Assembly: GCA_964397015.1 (NCBI GenBank)
Contig: CAYNHL010000023.1
Coordinates: 1 to 36,423, forward strand
Origin: MADRE2 sp964397015
GTDB taxonomy: Bacteria; Desulfobacterota; Desulfobacteria; Desulfobacterales; Desulfobacteraceae
DNA length: 36,423 nt
Reading direction: 5' to 3'
Of this stretch, positions 1 through 7,885 are shown piece by piece. Every line of letters begins with the position of its first letter. Within the stretch, counting starts at the first letter, position 1. The notes under the pieces were generated by a model that saw nothing but the letters and a program-made list of their open reading frames with translations, searched no databases and had not been told where the DNA came from. The position numbers were made by a program, and so were the translations under genes.

Positions 1-39
1 CCCTGAAACTAGCGCGTCTACCAATTCCGCCACTTCGGC
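1..39 (-). tRNA. tRNA-Leu(CAG), 5' part, cut by window edge
   Basis: Read on the minus strand, the segment begins with the acceptor strand GCCGAAG and continues into a D-arm with GGAATTGGTAGAC, typical of class II leucine tRNAs. The anticodon stem strand CTAGT and loop TTCAGGG follow, which puts the anticodon CAG at positions 3-5. The 3' half, including the long variable arm, lies outside the window. The match to bacterial tRNA-Leu(CAG) is close throughout the visible part. Confidence 0.9.
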
Positions 40-102
40 ATGATACCAGTAAAGCAAACCCAAAAAAAAATTTTAAAGTTTGCTTAAAAACAACAATTAC
101 GC

Positions 103-131
103 TATATATTCTTGTTTGTTGACTTTGTCAA
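103..131 (-). promoter_or_regulatory. Candidate sigma70 promoter for tRNA-Leu
   Basis: On the minus strand a perfect -35 hexamer TTGACA (126-131) is followed by a 17-base spacer and TATATA (103-108). Transcription would start near 97, about 58 bases before the tRNA 5' end. The -35 lies in the dyad TTGAC-TTT-GTCAA (119-131), so a TTGAC motif also occurs on the plus strand facing ribF. An 8-base inverted repeat AAGCAAAC/GTTTGCTT (52-59, 78-85) sits in the tRNA leader. Confidence 0.5.
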
Positions 132-161
132 GTTGAATGTGTGAAAAAGTAAAGGTTGTTC

Positions 162-1124
162 ATGGAACTTGTTGAATCTATAGACCAGATAGCCTCACCT
201 TATAAAAATGCCGTGGTCACCATCGGCAATTTTGACGGCGTGCACAAAGGTCACCAGGCCCTGCTGCGCCAGGTGATCCAGAAAGCTCGTGATATAAACG
301 GCACGTCCGTGGCTATAACGTTTGAACCCCATCCCCTGAGGGCTTTAGGCATCTCGCTGCCCCCCCTTATCACCCGGCGGGACCAGAAAATAGAGCTGCT
401 CGCCAGCACCGGGGTTGACAAAATTCTCTGCCTGCCGTTTACTACCGAATTTGCTGCAATACCGGCAAAAGCCTTTGTCAAGGACCTGCTGTTTGACACC
501 ATCGGCATGAAAGCCATTATAACCGGCGCTGATTACACATTCGGCCGGAACCGGTCCGGGAATGTGGCGCTGCTTGAATCCATGGGAAAGACACTGGGGT
601 TTGAGACCATTGTCCTGGACTGGATAACCGACAGGACAAAAGGACATGGCAGGATAAGCTCCACGCTTATCCGGGACATTGTAATGGAAGGCCGGGTTGA
701 AGAGGCAAAAGCTTATCTCGGGCGGCATTACCAGATCCGGGGAAAAGTGATCAAAGGCAGGCAGCGCGGTGGAAGCCAGTTAGGATTCCCCACTGCCAAC
801 ATCAAACTCCACGATGAATTATGTCCCAAGATGGGAGTGTATGCCGTGACCGTGGAGACTGAAAAAGGCAATTTCAAAGGAGTGGCCAATATCGGCTTCA
901 GTCCTACTTTTGATGATCATCTGTTTACAATTGAAGTCCATATGTTTGATTTTTCATATAATATCTACAACACCCGTATCAGGGTAAACATGATTGCCAG
1001 ACTGCGGGATGAAAAGCGCTTTTCCAGCATAACGGAACTGTCCGACCAGATCAGGCAGGATATTGAAAAGGCAAAGGAAATATTAAACCATCATGAGCAT
1101 ACTGACCATATTGACCTACCCTGA
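162..1124 (+). CDS. ribF: Bifunctional riboflavin kinase / FAD synthetase
   Basis: This cytoplasmic enzyme phosphorylates riboflavin to FMN and adenylylates FMN to FAD. The N-terminal nucleotidylyltransferase domain has IGNFDGVHKGH at residues 21-31 and SSTLIR near 166-171. The C-terminal flavokinase domain shows GFPTANI at about 208-214. The predicted 320 residues match the usual RibF size. I chose ATG 162 because AAGG lies six bases upstream; an in-frame TTG at 156 would sit directly on that ribosome-binding site. It is first in a plus-strand run, and its end overlaps def by 32 bases, which suggests coupled translation. I see no FMN riboswitch in the short leader (40-161). Confidence 0.95.
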   Translation: MELVESIDQIASPYKNAVVTIGNFDGVHKGHQALLRQVIQKARDINGTSVAITFEPHPLRALGISLPPLITRRDQKIELLASTGVDKILCLPFTTEFAAIPAKAFVKDLLFDTIGMKAIITGADYTFGRNRSGNVALLESMGKTLGFETIVLDWITDRTKGHGRISSTLIRDIVMEGRVEEAKAYLGRHYQIRGKVIKGRQRGGSQLGFPTANIKLHDELCPKMGVYAVTVETEKGNFKGVANIGFSPTFDDHLFTIEVHMFDFSYNIYNTRIRVNMIARLRDEKRFSSITELSDQIRQDIEKAKEILNHHEHTDHIDLP

Positions 1125-1617
1125 AAAATCGCTGTTAAAGCCTTCTATAGAGGTTGAAACAATTGATGATGAAATAAGAACCCTGATTGCCGACATGGGA
1201 GAAACCATGTTCGACGCACCGGGAGTTGGCCTCGCAGCTCCTCAGGTCGGAGTCAACAAGCGGATCATTGTCTATGACACACGTGCAGCGGACACCGACG
1301 ACGACGGCAGTACAGAAGAATTCACGGCCCTGGTAAACCCGGTGATCACCGAAGCGTCGGGCAGCATTGTCTCTGAAAACGAAGCCTGTTTAAGCGTGCC
1401 GGACTACAGCGCCAACGTCAAGAGATATGAAGATGTCACCGTCAGCGCCATGGACATGGAGGGCAACCCGGTCAGGTTTTCGGCAAGCGGAGTACTGGCC
1501 GTTATCATGCAGCATGAAATAGATCACCTGGACGGTATTTTATATATCGACAGGATATCAGCCCTAAAGCGGGCCATGTACAAGAAAAAAACAATGAAAA
1601 AAAAGGATGCCCAGTGA
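1093..1617 (+). CDS. def: Peptide deformylase
   Basis: This metalloenzyme removes the formyl group from the N-terminal methionine of nascent proteins. All three family motifs are present: GVGLAAPQVG (44-53), EACLS (97-101, metal ligand Cys99) and HEIDH (141-145, two His ligands and the catalytic Glu). Motif 2 reads EACLS rather than the common EGCLS. The length of 174 residues is normal. The gene starts inside the 3' end of ribF and its stop overlaps the GTG start of fmt by four bases. The def-fmt pairing is widespread and joins removal of the formyl group with its addition to initiator tRNA. Confidence 0.96.
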   Translation: MSILTILTYPEKSLLKPSIEVETIDDEIRTLIADMGETMFDAPGVGLAAPQVGVNKRIIVYDTRAADTDDDGSTEEFTALVNPVITEASGSIVSENEACLSVPDYSANVKRYEDVTVSAMDMEGNPVRFSASGVLAVIMQHEIDHLDGILYIDRISALKRAMYKKKTMKKKDAQ

Positions 1618-2558
1618 CAAAACACTCGGTTATCTTCATGGGGACTCCTCATTTTGCAGTCCCTGCGCTCAAACAGCTTGCCCTGCACCCGGATTTTGAG
1701 GTTCCCCTGGTGCTTACCCAGCCGGACCGGCCCAGTGGAAGAGGGAAAAAACTGGCTCCTCCGCCTGTGAAAACCGAGGCGCTGGCCCTTGGGCTCAACA
1801 TACTTCAGCCGGATGATATCAACACGAACGAAATGCGAGAAACTTTGTGCAACCTTGCCCCTGACTTCTTTGTGGTGGTTGCTTTCGGACAGATTCTATC
1901 TTCTGAAATCCTTTCCGTGCCAGTTATTTATCCGGTCAATATCCATGCTTCCCTTTTGCCGAAATACAGGGGGGCATCCCCGATCCAGACCGCAATTTTG
2001 AACATGGACAAGGAAACCGGGGTCACCACCATGATAATGGAAAAAGGACTGGATTCAGGTGACCTGCTCATGTCGTCAAGGACCTTGATTGGAGATGAGG
2101 ATACAGCACAGGACCTCCACGACAGGCTTGCCTGCATAGGTGCGGAGCTGGTGATCGACACCCTCAAAGGGGTGGTCCAAGATGAAATCCGGCCGGTTCC
2201 CCAGGATCATTCAAAGGCGACCTATACAAGGTTGCTGAAAAAAAAAGACGGCAAGATCAACTGGGACCAGCCAAGCTGCTGTATCAGGGCGCACATCAAC
2301 GCCATGACACCCTGGCCAGGAGCTTTTTCTTTTTTGAACGGGCAGCGCATGAAAATATTTTCCATAAAAATCACTGACACCGATTCGACCCATCCTCCGG
2401 GAACGGTTTTTTTATGCGACGAACATGGTATTCACGTGGCCACCCAGGATAAAAACATCCTGATCCTTGAACTCATGGGAGCGTCCGGAAAAAGGCTTTC
2501 AGCCGATGCCTACCTCAAGGGAAACAAAATCGAAAAAGAATGCGTGTTTTACCTCTAA
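1614..2558 (+). CDS. fmt: Methionyl-tRNA formyltransferase
   Basis: The product transfers a formyl group from 10-formyltetrahydrofolate to Met-tRNA(fMet). The N-terminal Rossmann-type formyltransferase domain carries Asn109, His111 and Asp147 of the catalytic triad, within NIHASLLPKYRG (109-120) and GLDSGD (145-150). The C-terminal third corresponds to the tRNA-binding OB-like domain. The 314-residue length is standard. The start is GTG at 1614 in a GTGA overlap with the def stop, so translation is probably coupled. The stop codon is followed immediately by the ATG of rsmB. Confidence 0.96.
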   Translation: MTKHSVIFMGTPHFAVPALKQLALHPDFEVPLVLTQPDRPSGRGKKLAPPPVKTEALALGLNILQPDDINTNEMRETLCNLAPDFFVVVAFGQILSSEILSVPVIYPVNIHASLLPKYRGASPIQTAILNMDKETGVTTMIMEKGLDSGDLLMSSRTLIGDEDTAQDLHDRLACIGAELVIDTLKGVVQDEIRPVPQDHSKATYTRLLKKKDGKINWDQPSCCIRAHINAMTPWPGAFSFLNGQRMKIFSIKITDTDSTHPPGTVFLCDEHGIHVATQDKNILILELMGASGKRLSADAYLKGNKIEKECVFYL

Positions 2559-3926
2559 ATGAAAAATGATGCCCGTAATACAGCGCTTGCCATCCTTGTC
2601 AGGATCGAAAAAACAAACCGGACACTCGACTGGTGCATCGAGCGGTTTGAAGACCGGCTTTCAGCCCTGGACCCCCGGGACCGGAATCTTTGCAACGCCC
2701 TGGTTTACGGCACATTGAGACACAGGGGGGCCATTGACTGGATCATTTCAGGATGCTCGGACAGAAAACTTGACCGGATGGACCCATTTGCCCGGAATGC
2801 CGTCCGGATGGCTCTTTTCCAGATTATCTACATGGATAAAATCCCCATGTCCGCTGCAGTCAATACAGCGGTTGACATGGCCAGGGACAGTGCCGGCCCG
2901 AAAGCCGGCGGATTTGTCAATGCGGTACTGAGAGCTGCCTGCAGAACTTATCAGTCACCTTCATTTCCATCCCGGGACAAGGACCCTGCCCTGTTTTTGT
3001 CCGTAACCGGATCAATACCCCTTTGGCTGGCTCAAAGATGGATCGACCGGCATTCTTTCAATCAGGCAAAAACCCTGTGTGATTCCATTAACGAGATTCC
3101 CTGGATCACGGTTCGGACCAACACCCTTAAAACCACCCGCAGCAACCTTTCGGCAATCTTGTCTCCCCTTGTAACCCATATCCGGCCAGCCGGGTTCTCC
3201 GATACCGGCCTGTACTGCACGGGACCGAAACAACCCATTCACACCATGGATCCGTTCATTGACGGGTGGTTCCAGATACAGGACGAAGCCGCCCAGCTGG
3301 TAACCTGCATGCTGGATACCAAACCCGGTGACAGGGTCCTGGATGCATGCGCCGGCTTGGGGGGTAAAACCGGACACATGGCCGGCCTGATGCAGAACAA
3401 GGGACAGATTCTGGCTCTTGATACAGATGAAAACCGCCTTTCCAGGCTGACCGATGCCATGTCCCGGATGGGCGTGGATATCGTGGAAACGGTTGCCGCC
3501 GACCTGATGACCAGCAGCATCGACACACTTGACGGTTATTTTGACCGGATACTGCTGGATGCGCCCTGTTCAGGGCTTGGTGTAATCAGGCGGCACCCCG
3601 ACGCCCGGTGGAACCGGAAGGAAAAAGATATCTTCCGTATGGCGGCCCTGCAGAAGAAAATGCTTTTCCATGCATCCAACATGGTCAAACCCGGTGGTTA
3701 CCTTTTATATACGGTCTGCTCCTGTGAACCTGAGGAAACCGAAAAAGTGATAATTCCATTTATCAACAAACGTACTGACTTTATCATAAGCCATGATTTT
3801 CGAGAACAGTCCCGCAGCGGGATAAACCCCTTTGTTTCTGAAACAGGCTTTTTCTGCACCTACCCTGAACCTGGAGGAATGGACGGTTTTTTTGCGGCAC
3901 TGCTCAAAAGAAAACCCCGCAAGTGA
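2559..3926 (+). CDS. rsmB: 16S rRNA (cytosine-C5) methyltransferase, RsmB/Sun family
   Basis: This is an RsmB-type enzyme that methylates C967 of 16S rRNA (E. coli numbering). An N-terminal NusB-like helical domain (about 1-135) precedes the SAM-dependent methyltransferase domain. Motif I is DACAGLGGKTG from residue 262 (DACAAPGGKT in many homologues). Motif IV is DAPCSGLG with Cys337. Motif VI is YTVCSCEPEE, with Cys387 as the expected nucleophile. The length of 455 residues fits. The ATG directly abuts the fmt stop. The ribF-def-fmt-rsmB run appears to end here, since a 126-base gap precedes rpe. Confidence 0.93.
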   Translation: MKNDARNTALAILVRIEKTNRTLDWCIERFEDRLSALDPRDRNLCNALVYGTLRHRGAIDWIISGCSDRKLDRMDPFARNAVRMALFQIIYMDKIPMSAAVNTAVDMARDSAGPKAGGFVNAVLRAACRTYQSPSFPSRDKDPALFLSVTGSIPLWLAQRWIDRHSFNQAKTLCDSINEIPWITVRTNTLKTTRSNLSAILSPLVTHIRPAGFSDTGLYCTGPKQPIHTMDPFIDGWFQIQDEAAQLVTCMLDTKPGDRVLDACAGLGGKTGHMAGLMQNKGQILALDTDENRLSRLTDAMSRMGVDIVETVAADLMTSSIDTLDGYFDRILLDAPCSGLGVIRRHPDARWNRKEKDIFRMAALQKKMLFHASNMVKPGGYLLYTVCSCEPEETEKVIIPFINKRTDFIISHDFREQSRSGINPFVSETGFFCTYPEPGGMDGFFAALLKRKPRK

Positions 3927-4007
3927 TATTTATTTAGGTATTGATTCCTGGACAAAATCACTTTAAAGTGTTTTTTTTTCAAAACCGATGAAGATGAAAA
4001 AGATGCC

Positions 4008-4029
4008 CCGGATGCACAACGGCATCCGG
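4008..4029 (+). promoter_or_regulatory. Hairpin in the rpe leader
   Basis: A perfect 8-base-pair stem, CCGGATGC and GCATCCGG with a six-base loop, lies in the rsmB-rpe gap, about 10 bases before the rpe ribosome-binding site AAGGAG. No T-run follows, so it is not a typical intrinsic terminator. It may affect mRNA stability or rpe translation; this is inference. Confidence 0.4.
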
Positions 4030-4052
4030 ACCTGAACCAAGGAGAACAAAAT

Positions 4053-4721
4053 ATGGGAATTATAGCCCCTTCAATACTTTCAGCTGATTTCACAAAGCTC
4101 GGGCAGGAGCTTAAGCACGTGGAAGAGGCAGGCGCTGACTGGATTCATATCGATGTGATGGATGGTCAGTTTGTACCCAATATCACCTATGGCCCCATCA
4201 TTGTGGAGGCCTGCAAAAAAAGCTGTGCACTGCCCCTCGATGTCCACCTGATGATCCAGACTCCTGAACGGATCATCCCGGATTTTATAGCGGCCGGCGC
4301 CGATCTTATATCTGTCCATGCCGAAGCCGTTCCCCATCTGCACCGCACCATTCAGATGATCCAGGACAAAGGGGTGAAAGCGGGAGTCGCCCTGAATCCG
4401 GCCACCCCGACCAGCTTTGTTGAATGGGTCATCCAGGACATTGATTTTGTCCTGGTCATGAGCGTCAACCCGGGATTCGGCGGTCAGGCATTCATCCCGT
4501 CCTGTATCGAAAAAATACGCCGTCTTGCCGAAATGATAAAACAAAATGGCTCCCATGCCATCATCCAGGTGGACGGAGGAGTGAATGCCAATACCATTGC
4601 ACGCGTATCAGCCGCAGGGGCAGAATCTTTTGTGGCCGGATCCGCCATTTTCAATACACCGGATTACCGGCAGACTATTGCGGAGCTTAAAAAGAACATC
4701 CAGCCCGCGTTTGAAGCGTAA
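4053..4721 (+). CDS. rpe: Ribulose-phosphate 3-epimerase
   Basis: The enzyme interconverts ribulose 5-phosphate and xylulose 5-phosphate in the pentose phosphate pathway. It is a complete TIM barrel of 222 residues. Visible motifs are APSILSADF at the N-terminus, HIDVMDG (metal ligands His32 and Asp34), DVHLM (His65), VNPGFGGQ (phosphate-gripping loop, about 138-145) and VDGGVN with catalytic Asp174. The start has a good ribosome-binding site, AAGGAG, about eight bases upstream. The next gene follows after 12 bases and is probably cotranscribed. Confidence 0.97.
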   Translation: MGIIAPSILSADFTKLGQELKHVEEAGADWIHIDVMDGQFVPNITYGPIIVEACKKSCALPLDVHLMIQTPERIIPDFIAAGADLISVHAEAVPHLHRTIQMIQDKGVKAGVALNPATPTSFVEWVIQDIDFVLVMSVNPGFGGQAFIPSCIEKIRRLAEMIKQNGSHAIIQVDGGVNANTIARVSAAGAESFVAGSAIFNTPDYRQTIAELKKNIQPAFEA

Positions 4722-4733
4722 AGAAAAAATACA

Positions 4734-5288
4734 ATGAACCGACTGATCATAACCGTTCTAGGCAAGGACAGGCCAGGTATAATCGCCCTGGTTACCAACC
4801 ATCTATTCAAACTGGACTGCAATCTTGAAAATGTAAACCAGATGATCATGCAGCAGCAGTTTGCAGGTTTTTTCATAGTGGCACCACCGCAGAAACTCAC
4901 ACCTGATAAATTGCAGGCCCGGCTGGATGAACATATCAGGGGTTCGGGCCTCATCGTGCATGTAAACAGGCTTGCCGAGAACCCGGCTGCAAACCTGCCA
5001 ACAGCAGGCGAAATCTTCATGGTAACCACCATCGGGCCTGATCAAAAAGGCCTTGTGGCGCGCTTTTCAAAAATCATGGCAGATCATGATGCCAACATCG
5101 TCAACCTCAAGGCCGTGTTCAAGGGCGGGGATGATCCATTCTCCAATATCATGAATTACCAGGTGGATGTAGGCAATACAAAGGATCCGGCGGCATTGTT
5201 CGATGCATTGCGCTGTGCCGGAAAGGAACTGGAACTGGATGTCAGGATCCAGCACAAGAATATTTTCAATGTAACCAATAAAATCTGA
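4734..5288 (+). CDS. Tandem ACT-domain protein (GcvR-like)
   Basis: This 184-residue soluble protein consists of two ACT-type domains. The first begins IITVLGKDRPGI near residue 4. The second begins VTTIGPDQKGL near residue 98. ACT domains bind amino acids or related small ligands and usually regulate a partner. The overall form resembles GcvR-like regulators, but no DNA-binding or enzymatic domain is attached. It lies 15 bases upstream of a UPF0210 gene. In many Firmicutes a single-ACT UPF0237 protein precedes UPF0210, so the pairing seems conserved and suggests a functional link. The ligand cannot be read from the sequence. Confidence 0.8.
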   Translation: MNRLIITVLGKDRPGIIALVTNHLFKLDCNLENVNQMIMQQQFAGFFIVAPPQKLTPDKLQARLDEHIRGSGLIVHVNRLAENPAANLPTAGEIFMVTTIGPDQKGLVARFSKIMADHDANIVNLKAVFKGGDDPFSNIMNYQVDVGNTKDPAALFDALRCAGKELELDVRIQHKNIFNVTNKI

Positions 5289-5303
5289 AAATCAGGACTC
5301 CCC

Positions 5304-6680
5304 ATGCTGGAAGATCATGAAATACTTGCCACCATCGAGATGGTGAAAAATGAAAACCTGGATGTCAGGGCTGTCACACTCGGTGTCAACCTGTTTGACT
5401 GCATAAGCGCTGACCTTGAAAAATTTAAATCCAATATCCGGAAAAAAATCATCCGCCATGCAGGCCGGCTTGTCAAAACCTGTAACCAGGTCGGGGAAAA
5501 ATACGGCATAGAGGTGGTCAACAAACGCATTTCCACCAGCCCCATCGCCTTGGTCTGCGGCTGTTTCACCCCTGATCAGCTGGTGGAAGTAGCTATTGAA
5601 CTCAATGATATCGCAAGGGAGGTTGACATCGATTTTATCGGTGGGTTTTCCGCCCTGGTCGAAAAGGGAATCGCAACCGGAGACGATGCACTTATAGAGG
5701 CACTGCCCGGGGCCCTTGCAGCTACCCAGCGGGTATGCGCATCCGTGAACGTGGCCACCACGGTAGCAGGAATCAACATGGATGCTGTCTTGAAGATGGC
5801 TGAAACCATTAAAAAGACAGCCCGGCTTACTGCAGAAGATGACGGGCTCGGATGTGCCAAGCTATGCGTTTTTTCAAACATTCCCCAGGACATGCCCTTC
5901 ATGGCCGGGGCCATGCTAGGTCCAGGGGTCGGTGATGCGGTAATCAATGTCGGTGTGTCCGGACCCGGAGTGGTAAAAATGGCCATTGAACGTCACCTCG
6001 AGCGGGGAAACGGCCACAGAACACTGGGGAGCATTGCTGAAATCATCAAAAATACGGCCTGCAGGGTGACAAGAGCGGGCGAGCTCATAGGACGGGAAGT
6101 AGCCTCAACCTTAGGTATACGTTTCGGCGTGGTGGATCTGTCCCTGGCACCGACCCCGACAGTGGGAGACTCGATTGGTGAAATTTTTCAGGCCCTGGGC
6201 CTGACCCGTATCGGTGTTCCCGGTTCGACAGCCGCCCTGGCCATGCTGAACGATGCGGTCAAAAAAGGCGGCGCCTTTGCAAGTTCTCATGTCGGCGGCC
6301 TTTCCGGAGCTTTTATACCGGTGTCCGAAGATTTGAACATTGCAGAGGCTGTGGAACAAGGTTACCTGACAATTGAAAAGCTGGAAGCCATGACCTGTGT
6401 CTGCTCCGTGGGCCTGGACATGGTGCCGGTACCAGGGGATATTTCAGTTCAATGCCTGGCAGGCATCATAGCAGATGAAATGGCCATAGGCATGATCAAC
6501 AGCAAAACCACTGCCACCCGCATCATCCCGGTCCCCGGGAAACAGGCCGGTGACACTGTCCACTTCGGCGGCCTGCTGGGCGCGGCCACTGTCATGAAGG
6601 TTCCCCATCATACCCTCGAGGACCGGTTTGTGACTTTCGGCGGCCGTATCCCCGCACCCATACACAGCCTGAAGAATTGA
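5304..6680 (+). CDS. UPF0210 (DUF711) family protein
   Basis: The 458-residue protein matches UPF0210 in length and texture: glycine- and alanine-rich, without membrane segments or signal peptide, and with many conserved turns such as GVSGPGVVK, GGLSGAFIPVSED and CSVGLDMVPVPGD. I know of no established biochemical function for the family. Its fold is said to resemble glycyl-radical enzyme barrels, but I see no glycyl-radical motif here. The upstream ACT protein is its usual type of neighbour and may sense its substrate or product. An MFS transporter starts one base after its stop, suggesting shared expression. Confidence 0.85.
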   Translation: MLEDHEILATIEMVKNENLDVRAVTLGVNLFDCISADLEKFKSNIRKKIIRHAGRLVKTCNQVGEKYGIEVVNKRISTSPIALVCGCFTPDQLVEVAIELNDIAREVDIDFIGGFSALVEKGIATGDDALIEALPGALAATQRVCASVNVATTVAGINMDAVLKMAETIKKTARLTAEDDGLGCAKLCVFSNIPQDMPFMAGAMLGPGVGDAVINVGVSGPGVVKMAIERHLERGNGHRTLGSIAEIIKNTACRVTRAGELIGREVASTLGIRFGVVDLSLAPTPTVGDSIGEIFQALGLTRIGVPGSTAALAMLNDAVKKGGAFASSHVGGLSGAFIPVSEDLNIAEAVEQGYLTIEKLEAMTCVCSVGLDMVPVPGDISVQCLAGIIADEMAIGMINSKTTATRIIPVPGKQAGDTVHFGGLLGAATVMKVPHHTLEDRFVTFGGRIPAPIHSLKN

Positions 6681-6681
6681 C

Positions 6682-7869
6682 ATGACTGCCTGCACCAATT
6701 CAAACCGTTTGTCTGCCGGCAGCTCGGATGTCAATTACAAGGTTGTTTTCCTGCTGACACTGGCCCATTTTTCAGGGGATTTTTATTCATCATTCACGAC
6801 CCCGCTGCTGCCTGTTTTTGTGGACAAGCTGGGCCTCACCCTGACTCAGGTCGGAATTCTGACCGGTTCGGTACGCCTGCTGGCCTTTATTGTCCAGCCG
6901 CTGACCGGGTATTTTGCCGACCAGTACGAAACCAGGCTCTTTATTCTTGCAGGCCTGTTTTTTGCGATTTTCTTCATCCCCCTTTCCGGGATTGCGCCCT
7001 CGTTTTCAATACTGCTGATCTGTCTTTGCATCGGTTCCATCGGATCTTCCATGTTTCATCCATCCACTACGGGCATGATTCCGCTTTACAGCGGCAACAG
7101 AACCGGACTCTGCTTTTCCATCTACAACACCGGCGGAACCTTTGCCTTCAGCGTCGGACCGATTTTCATCGCCTGGTATGTAGCACGGTTTGGGCTTGAA
7201 AACATGCCTTATACAAGTATTATAGGAATTGTGCTTTTTGTAGCCTGTTTAAAATACATTCCAGTCCCGGTCAGTGAAAATATGCGTCACCTGGGATTCA
7301 TAGGCTCCATGAAGGAAACGTTCGGCAAGGTTTACAAGTCCATTTTTTTAATCTGGCTGGTCATGGTTCTCAGGGCGGTCACCGGCCAGACAGTTATCAC
7401 CTTCATGCCCATTTACCTGGTTGACAAGGGGCATGACCTTGTATCAGTCGGGTTCATTGTCTCACTGTTCATCCTTGCCGGGACCCTTTCCGGACTGCTG
7501 ACAGGCTACCTGGCGGATCGAACCGGATTCAGAAAGATTTTTTTCATCTCTCACCTGCTCATGACCCCTACGGTACTGCTTTATATCTACATTCCCCAGG
7601 GACTTGTTTACTTTGGCGCCTTTGCCGCCGGATTCACCGTCCTTGCAACCCTGCCTCTCGGGGTGGTCATGGCCCAGAAACTTGCCCCGAAAGGCCGCTC
7701 CATGGTATCAAGTCTAATGATGGGGTTTGCCTATGGTCTTGGGGGCGCTATTTCACCACTGATCGGTAAAATGGCGGACATGTACGGCCTGGAAAAAGTC
7801 CTGCTTTATACTGCGTTCATTCCCCTGCTGACGCTGGGACTGATCCTTAAATTCCCCAAAACAGACTAA
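6682..7869 (+). CDS. MFS transporter (fosmidomycin-resistance-like subgroup)
   Basis: This is an integral membrane protein of 395 residues with about twelve hydrophobic segments. The first contains FSGDFYSSFTTPLLPVF, typical of the Fsr-like subgroup of the major facilitator superfamily. The loop after helix 2, with FADQYETR, resembles the MFS motif-A region, and a similar loop LADRTGFRK appears in the second half. The substrate is unknown. Drug resistance should not be assumed from subgroup membership. The gene starts one base after the UPF0210 stop and lies 16 bases before the next gene, so it may move a metabolite handled by its neighbours. Confidence 0.85.
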   Translation: MTACTNSNRLSAGSSDVNYKVVFLLTLAHFSGDFYSSFTTPLLPVFVDKLGLTLTQVGILTGSVRLLAFIVQPLTGYFADQYETRLFILAGLFFAIFFIPLSGIAPSFSILLICLCIGSIGSSMFHPSTTGMIPLYSGNRTGLCFSIYNTGGTFAFSVGPIFIAWYVARFGLENMPYTSIIGIVLFVACLKYIPVPVSENMRHLGFIGSMKETFGKVYKSIFLIWLVMVLRAVTGQTVITFMPIYLVDKGHDLVSVGFIVSLFILAGTLSGLLTGYLADRTGFRKIFFISHLLMTPTVLLYIYIPQGLVYFGAFAAGFTVLATLPLGVVMAQKLAPKGRSMVSSLMMGFAYGLGGAISPLIGKMADMYGLEKVLLYTAFIPLLTLGLILKFPKTD

Positions 7870-7885
7870 AAAGAAAGGATCTTTC

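Noticed and set aside
40..161. Possible FMN riboswitch before ribF
   Set aside because: The gap is only about 120 bases, very A/T-rich, holds the tRNA promoter on the other strand and lacks the conserved RFN-element blocks.
1387..1401. Loss of deformylase activity because motif 2 reads EACLS rather than EGCLS
   Set aside because: The metal ligand Cys99 and both histidines are intact; Gly to Ala next to Cys is a mild change and the gene context is normal.
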